DNA from: CAYFQV01 sp964654185
GTDB taxonomy: Bacteria > Spirochaetota > Spirochaetia > DSM-27196 > PWMO01
Length of the DNA stretch: 34,433 bases
Direction: 5' to 3'
NCBI GenBank assembly: GCA_964654185.1
Contig: CAZZIE010000037.1
Span: 1-34,433 of the forward strand
Shown: positions 30,202 through 34,433 of the stretch, piece after piece
Layout of the letters: every line of letters begins with the position of its first letter
Numbering within the stretch: position 1 is the first letter of the stretch
Translations under genes and position numbers: made by a program
The notes under the pieces: model-generated
The model's input: only the letters and a program-made list of their open reading frames with translations
Told to the model about the DNA's origin: nothing
Database searches by the model: none

Positions 30202-31011
30202 GTGAGCACACATCTGGACGACGCGCTTTCCGCGCTCACCGCTGCGGCGGAAGAGGCGGGAACCCTTGCGCACTCCCGGTACGGCGCCGTGCAGGCCGGT
30301 GATATCTCCTACAAGAGTGAAGTCGATCTGGTGACCACGACGGACTACGAGATCGAAACGCTTCTGCGTGATCGCCTGACGGCGCGCTTTCCGGACGCAG
30401 TCTTCGTCGGCGAGGAATCCGGGGCGGATGACGCGGACTATCTGGCGGCCGAGCAGGCGCTTGTGGTCGATCCTCTGGACGGAACGGCCAACTTCGTGCA
30501 CGGCATTCCCTACTACTCAGTATCCCTCGCCCTGATCGAGGAGGGGGAGGTGAACGCCGGTGTCGTCGCCGCCCCCGAGCTCGGCGCCGTGTACGCCGCG
30601 CGGCACGGCGGTGGTGCGTTCTGCAACGGCGCGCCGATCAGCGTCTCGACCCGGGAGCCCCTCACCTCAGCCCTGGCGTCCACGGGTTTCGCGGCGGTAC
30701 GGTATCGCATGAAGCCGGACAACATGGACCTCTTTGCGCACATGGCGTACCTGATCCGGGGCATTCGCCGCTTCGGCTCCGCAGCAATCGATCTGTGCTA
30801 CGTTGCGGACGGGCGGATCGATCTCTTCTGGGAGTACGGTATCCACGACTGGGACGTAGCCGCAGGAGCGTTGATTGTACGCGAGGCGGGCGGCCGGGTA
30901 TCCACGATATCCGGGGAGGAGCGCGTGCTCGGGGCCGGGAACATCCTGGCGACGAACGGGCGAGTTCACCGGGAGTTCCTTGACCAGGCGTCGCAGATTC
31001 CACAACACTGA
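30202..31011 (+). CDS. Inositol monophosphatase family protein
   Basis: I prefer GTG 30202, preceded by GGAGG (30192-30196) with a 5-nt spacer, giving 269 residues; the alternative ATG 30154 overlaps the ldhA stop and adds 16 non-conserved residues. Metal-binding motifs are intact: VGEESG (the Glu), VVDPLDGTANFVHGIPYY (DPLDGT) and HDWDVAAGALIVREAGG (WDxAAG). The middle includes GSAAIDLCYVADGRIDLFWE, typical of IMPase. The enzyme dephosphorylates myo-inositol phosphate, and relatives act on fructose-1,6-bisphosphate, 3'-phosphoadenosine phosphates or NADP. Precise substrate not predicted. Confidence 0.9.
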   Translation: MSTHLDDALSALTAAAEEAGTLAHSRYGAVQAGDISYKSEVDLVTTTDYEIETLLRDRLTARFPDAVFVGEESGADDADYLAAEQALVVDPLDGTANFVHGIPYYSVSLALIEEGEVNAGVVAAPELGAVYAARHGGGAFCNGAPISVSTREPLTSALASTGFAAVRYRMKPDNMDLFAHMAYLIRGIRRFGSAAIDLCYVADGRIDLFWEYGIHDWDVAAGALIVREAGGRVSTISGEERVLGAGNILATNGRVHREFLDQASQIPQH

Positions 31012-31156
31012 GGGTTCACGCCCGGTTGGCCGCGCCGTGTCGAGCCGCACAGTACCGCGTCGCACCGGACCGCGCCGCGCCGGGCGGTGCCATGCCGCGT
31101 CTCACCGCGTGGTGCCGCGCGGGCCGGACGCGCAGCGGAGCTACAGAGGAGCCACT
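31012..31156. other. GC-rich quasi-repetitive spacer, no gene
   Basis: 145 nt between the monophosphatase and the HD-domain gene, made largely of degenerate CCGCG and CACCG elements. It contains short inverted repeats: GCACCG (31062-31067) with CGGTGC (31085-31090), and CACC (31103-31106) with GGTG (31111-31114). The HD-protein frame runs open through it, but the product would be Arg/Pro/Ala-rich and unlike protein, and a good ribosome site with TTG start lies at its end. I find no promoter of normal form here. Confidence 0.5.
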
Positions 31157-32620
31157 TTGGCATCGTACTATCGGTTGCGACAGGCAATAGAACAGGAACC
31201 TCGCATCGCCTCGGTGCTGATCCAGCGCCGGCAACCCATTCTCTGCCGCCGCAAGGAAACGCAGCGACAGAAGTTCATTCCCATGAACCAGCTCCATAAC
31301 AGTAATCCCGCCTTCTACAAGCTCGACGCTTCGAAATGGGAGTACTTCGTCCGCAAAGAGGTCGTCGATGAGGTGCGATCTCAGCTTGATGCGTCATTGG
31401 ACATGATCCCGGGCGAGGCGTCCCGGGACGATTCCTCTTCGGGTGCGGACCGCCCCGAATCCGGACCCGGCGACCGAACCGGGGCGGCCTCCGCCGACGA
31501 TGGCGCACGTGGCGACAACGGCCCGGATACCGGAGACGATCAATCCAACTTCGGCGAAGACTACGAGCGCATTGCGGCCCTGGAGAAGCAGGAGCGCGTT
31601 GACGAGCTGCGAGAGGGATCGACCCGTCTCCAGGAGCTTGCGGTACGAGCGGACCGCTCCCACGATGAGACCGCGGAAGCTCTCGTCGACACCGCCCGGG
31701 ACGCGGCTCTCATCAATCGCGCCTCCGTGATGGAGGCGATCCGCATGGGTAACGAGGAGGCGCGCGGCTACACCGACGACGTCGTCGAGGCGACGCAGGA
31801 GCTGGTGCGCCACTCGCTGCAGCTGGTGGACGATGAGATCTTCGAGGACCAGATGGTCCGCGATCTCATTTCCAGGTCAAACGGAACGGTCGTGCAGCAC
31901 ATGACCCGGGTCTATCTGAACGGCCTCTCCTTCATGCTCTGGTACAACCGGCAGGTTCTCACCTCCAGCCTGGTGAACCGGATCCGCATTGACTTTCCGC
32001 GGCGTTATGCAAAGACGTACCGGAAGCTGCTCCCTGCGGTGCACCCGGACGATGTCTCTCTGGAGCGCGTCTTTCTGGGGGGAATGCAGGCTCTTTCGGA
32101 GCGGCAACTCTCCACCTTTGCTACGGGCTTTCTGGTCCACGATATCGGGAAGGTGGAGGACATTGAGTACCATGAGGGCGAAGAGGGGTACGATCGCGAG
32201 ACCGTGGAGCGGCACGTCAAGATCGGCTACACCGCGGTCATGAACAAGACGAACTATCCCCGCGAGGCGGGCCTCATTACCGGGTACCACCACGAGTACT
32301 ACGGAGATCCCGCCGGATACGGCTACTTCCGGGAGTTTCTGGAGCGCTACCGCGCGGCGAATCCGCAGGCGCGGATCGACTATGTCATGGCCTACGAGAT
32401 GGAACCGCTCATCGACTATCTGGCTCTGGCATACTTTCCCGCGAAGGTGCTGGAGGTCGTCGACGTCTTCGATTCGCTGACCGATCCGAACCGGAAGTAC
32501 CGGGCGCCGCTCTCCCAGGAGGAGGCGGTGAGCCTCATGCAGGAGCAATTCGTGGACAAGAACTTGAAGCTGGATCCGATTCTCTTCAACCTCTTCCGGC
32601 GATTCACCGGCCTCATCTGA
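31157..32620 (+). CDS. Divergent HD-GYP-like phosphohydrolase (putative cyclic-di-GMP phosphodiesterase)
   Basis: I choose TTG 31157, with AGAGGAG at 31145-31151 and a 5-nt spacer, giving 487 residues; ATG 31283 has no ribosome site. Layout: conserved-looking N-terminus (1-80, with RRRQPIL-type and IPMNQLHNSNPAFYKLD), an Asp/Gly/Ser-rich linker (about 88-135), a helical segment, and an HD domain from about 245. HD-GYP-like marks: H248, LVHDIGKVEDIEY (H328-D329), ERHVKIG (H353), TGYHHEYYGDPAGYGYF (H378-H379) and EVVDVFDSLTDPNRKYR (D436, D439). The GYP triplet itself is GYG. Borrelia PdeB is an HD-GYP phosphodiesterase, and this may be a distant relative; that is inference. No sensor or receiver domain is recognisable. 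Confidence 0.8.
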   Translation: MASYYRLRQAIEQEPRIASVLIQRRQPILCRRKETQRQKFIPMNQLHNSNPAFYKLDASKWEYFVRKEVVDEVRSQLDASLDMIPGEASRDDSSSGADRPESGPGDRTGAASADDGARGDNGPDTGDDQSNFGEDYERIAALEKQERVDELREGSTRLQELAVRADRSHDETAEALVDTARDAALINRASVMEAIRMGNEEARGYTDDVVEATQELVRHSLQLVDDEIFEDQMVRDLISRSNGTVVQHMTRVYLNGLSFMLWYNRQVLTSSLVNRIRIDFPRRYAKTYRKLLPAVHPDDVSLERVFLGGMQALSERQLSTFATGFLVHDIGKVEDIEYHEGEEGYDRETVERHVKIGYTAVMNKTNYPREAGLITGYHHEYYGDPAGYGYFREFLERYRAANPQARIDYVMAYEMEPLIDYLALAYFPAKVLEVVDVFDSLTDPNRKYRAPLSQEEAVSLMQEQFVDKNLKLDPILFNLFRRFTGLI

Positions 32621-32724
32621 GATTGGCCGTCGGCGCGGTCGACACCGCGTCATGGCGGCATTAGTATCAATCTAGACACCACAGCTGTTGACAGCGGGTT
32701 GATTCGGATCCTCTGGAGGCAATC

Positions 32725-33912
32725 ATGAACATTCTCATTGCGGACAAACTCTCGGCTAGCGCCGTGGAAGAGCTCGAAGGCATGGGCGCGGTGGTCACCT
32801 TCAAGCCGGATCTCAAGGCAGATGACCTGCCGACCGCGGTCGGCGACACGGAGGTCCTTGTGGTTCGGTCGACGCGGGTCACCCGGGACACCATAGAGGC
32901 GGCCGATGCCCTGTCGTTGATCATTCGCGCCGGCGCCGGGGTCAACACGATCGACCTGGAGGCGGCAAGTGAGCGCGGGATCTACGTAACCAACTGTCCC
33001 GGAAAGAACACCGCGGCTGTCGCGGAGCTCGCGATCGGCCTGATGATCGCGGCGGATCGGCGCATCCCCGACGCCACGAAGGACCTCCGGGAAGGCAAGT
33101 GGCTGAAGAAGGAATACGGGAAGGCGCGGGGACTCAAGGGCCGCACCCTGGGCGTTCTCGGTTTCGGGTCCATTGGGCGCGCCGTGGCTGAGCGAGCGCA
33201 GGGACTGGACATGGAGGTCCTCGCCTGGTCCCGGAGCCTGACCCCGGCGATCGCCGAGGTCGCAGGGATTCACTACGCCGCCGACCCCACCGAGATCGCC
33301 GCCCGAAGCGATGTCGTCTCGGTGCACCTGGCCATGACGCCGGACACGAAGCACATGGTCGACCGCGCCTTCTTCGAGGGCATGAAGGCGGGCGCGGTGT
33401 TCGTGAACACCTCCCGCGGCGACATTGTGGACACCGAGGCGCTCGGATGGGCCGTGGAGAACCGCGGGATTCGCGCCGCCGTCGATGTCTTTGAGAACGA
33501 ACCCTCCGGCGGTGAAGACGTCTTCGACCAGACCGATCTGGCGGGTAACCTTGTGGCTACGCCCCACATTGGTGCCTCCACCGAGCAGGCGGCGGAGGCG
33601 ATTGCCGCCGAGGTTGTGGCGATTGTCCGATCCTTTTCCGAGACGGGCCATCCGAAGAACTGCGTGAACCTGCAGCAGAAGAGCCCGGCGCAGCACAACC
33701 TGGTGGTGCGGCACTTCAATCGTGTCGGCGTCCTGGCGGGCGTCCTGGACGAGCTGCGAGCTGCGGGAGTAAACATTGAAGAGATGGAGAACGTAATCTT
33801 CGACGGCGGCCGGGCCGCGACGTGCAACCTGAAGCTCGACAGCAAGCCCGGTGACGATACCGTCGAGCGCATCCGCACGAGCGACAACGTCATCCGCGCC
33901 CGTCTGACCTGA
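32725..33912 (+). CDS. serA: D-3-phosphoglycerate dehydrogenase with C-terminal ACT domain
   Basis: 395 residues, short SerA type. Rossmann motif LGVLGFGSIGRAV (142-154), catalytic Arg231 (VNTSRGDIVD), Glu257 (AVDVFENEP) and His281 (VATPHIGASTEQA) are all present. The C-terminal 70 residues (VVRHFNRVGVLAGVLDELRAAGVNIEEMENV) form an ACT regulatory domain, often serine-responsive. It converts 3-phosphoglycerate to 3-phosphohydroxypyruvate in serine synthesis. The beta-2 end reads LAWSRS, with Arg170 instead of the usual Asp, which would suit NADP(H). TGGAGG precedes the ATG. The expected partner serC is not in view; a F420-reductase-like gene follows after 13 nt. No good promoter was found in the 104-nt gap upstream. 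Confidence 0.92.
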   Translation: MNILIADKLSASAVEELEGMGAVVTFKPDLKADDLPTAVGDTEVLVVRSTRVTRDTIEAADALSLIIRAGAGVNTIDLEAASERGIYVTNCPGKNTAAVAELAIGLMIAADRRIPDATKDLREGKWLKKEYGKARGLKGRTLGVLGFGSIGRAVAERAQGLDMEVLAWSRSLTPAIAEVAGIHYAADPTEIAARSDVVSVHLAMTPDTKHMVDRAFFEGMKAGAVFVNTSRGDIVDTEALGWAVENRGIRAAVDVFENEPSGGEDVFDQTDLAGNLVATPHIGASTEQAAEAIAAEVVAIVRSFSETGHPKNCVNLQQKSPAQHNLVVRHFNRVGVLAGVLDELRAAGVNIEEMENVIFDGGRAATCNLKLDSKPGDDTVERIRTSDNVIRARLT

Positions 33913-33925
33913 TGAGGAGGTCGAC

Positions 33926-34433
33926 ATGAGGATAGGAATAGTCGGCAGCGGTAACATCGGGGGGACCCTGGGGCGGCTCTGGGCCGGAGCGAACCACACC
34001 GTCACGTTTACCTCTCGGCATCCCGAGAAGCTCGAGGCGTTGGCCTCCGAGATCGGGGTCAACGCCCACGTGAGCGAGCTCCGCAAGACCCTGGAGTGGA
34101 ACGATGTTCTCCTTCTTGCGGCGCCGTACCGCGCTCTGGAGGACACCCTCGCTCCCATGGCGGACCGGTTCAGCGGCAAGTTCGTCATTGATGCCATGAA
34201 CCCGTTTTCCGACCGGGACGGGGCGATCGCGGAGAAGGCGTTGGCCAAGAGCGCCGCCGTCCTTCAGACGGCGGAGTTGCTCCCCTACGCGCGGTTGATC
34301 CGCGCCTTCTCGAACGTGTACTTCAAGGTGCTCCAGGAGGAGGCGAACCGGGAGGGGCAGCGCGTAACGATACCCTTTGCCGGGAACGATCCCGAGGCGA
34401 AGGCGGTGGTCCGCGGTCTTATCTCGGATGCCG
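33926..34433 (+). CDS. NAD(P)-binding F420-oxidoreductase-like protein (3' truncated)
   Basis: ATG 33926 with GAGGAGG upstream; 169 residues lie in the window before the sequence ends. It begins MRIGIVGSGNIGGTLGRLWA, a GxGNIG dinucleotide fold, with TFTSRHPEKL at the end of beta-2 (Ser-Arg-His, suggesting NADP). LLLAAPYRALEDTL and FVIDAMNPF follow, then LIRAFSNVYFKVL, matching the NADPH-dependent F420 reductase/NADP oxidoreductase (PF03807) family. Many such proteins in bacteria do not use F420. It is only 13 nt from serA, so co-transcribed. The substrate-facing C-terminus is missing. Confidence 0.82.
   Translation, partial: MRIGIVGSGNIGGTLGRLWAGANHTVTFTSRHPEKLEALASEIGVNAHVSELRKTLEWNDVLLLAAPYRALEDTLAPMADRFSGKFVIDAMNPFSDRDGAIAEKALAKSAAVLQTAELLPYARLIRAFSNVYFKVLQEEANREGQRVTIPFAGNDPEAKAVVRGLISDA

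Noticed and set aside
32688..32693. Consensus TTGACA upstream of serA
   Set aside because: No acceptable -10 hexamer lies 15-19 nt downstream, and the ribosome site would fall in the -10 position.

Overview
The window is high-GC bacterial chromosome, densely coded on both strands with short gaps and many 1-70 nt overlaps. I see no rRNA, tRNA, CRISPR array, insertion sequence or phage module. The best guess is a free-living spirochaete (Spirochaetales). Three things point there. The phosphonate-type binding protein has a signal peptide ending in FAAGQQE, a style I associate with spirochaetes. A TRAP transporter is encoded with a TatT-type TPR lipoprotein. A NusG-II membrane protein sits beside an ApbE lipoprotein. 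This assignment is inference; no marker gene is present.

Layout. 1-336: end of an unknown gene. 381-1861: two coupled membrane proteins, a CTP-dependent isoprenol/lipid kinase-like protein (VTE5/SEC59 type) and a DUF92 (VTE6 type) protein. 2001-3536: NusG-II protein and convergent ApbE flavin transferase. 3682-6808: NDH-2-like flavoprotein fused to a DoxX-like membrane domain, followed by a long-chain polyprenyl diphosphate synthase, which suggests a respiratory quinone theme. 6841-9830: minus-strand run of Asp-nucleophile hydrolase, RlmE, AAC(3)-like acetyltransferase and NlpC/P60-like lipoprotein. 9950-11377: rhomboid protease with a probably leaderless mRNA, and an unknown exported protein. 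11435-15865: phnD-phnC-phnE-type ABC transporter with an enlarged permease, and a 2-hydroxyacid dehydrogenase upstream. 16052-18892: TolC-family protein and a soluble PAS histidine kinase. 18948-23718: AlaX-type editing protein, GGDEF-EAL protein and a DHA2 drug/H+ antiporter. 23845-27708: TatT-DctP-DctQM TRAP transporter. 27870-29039: ferredoxin and DUF62 SAM-hydroxide adenosyltransferase-like protein. 29123-32620: D-lactate dehydrogenase, inositol monophosphatase family protein and a divergent HD-GYP protein. 32725-34433: SerA and a truncated F420-reductase-like protein.

Themes. Isoprenoid/quinone chemistry recurs in the first 7 kb. Solute uptake is represented by two complete systems with unusual features: an embedded beta-rich domain in PhnE, and a TRAP receptor lacking the usual carboxylate-binding Arg. 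Cyclic-di-GMP turnover is represented by an EAL protein and an HD-GYP-like protein. NAD(P)H chemistry is represented by three D-2-hydroxyacid dehydrogenases. The most unusual single items are the PhnE permease, the two-kinase isoprenol operon, the DUF62 protein with Asp in place of the family's His, and the leaderless rhomboid promoter. No single block is clearly a wholly new system.
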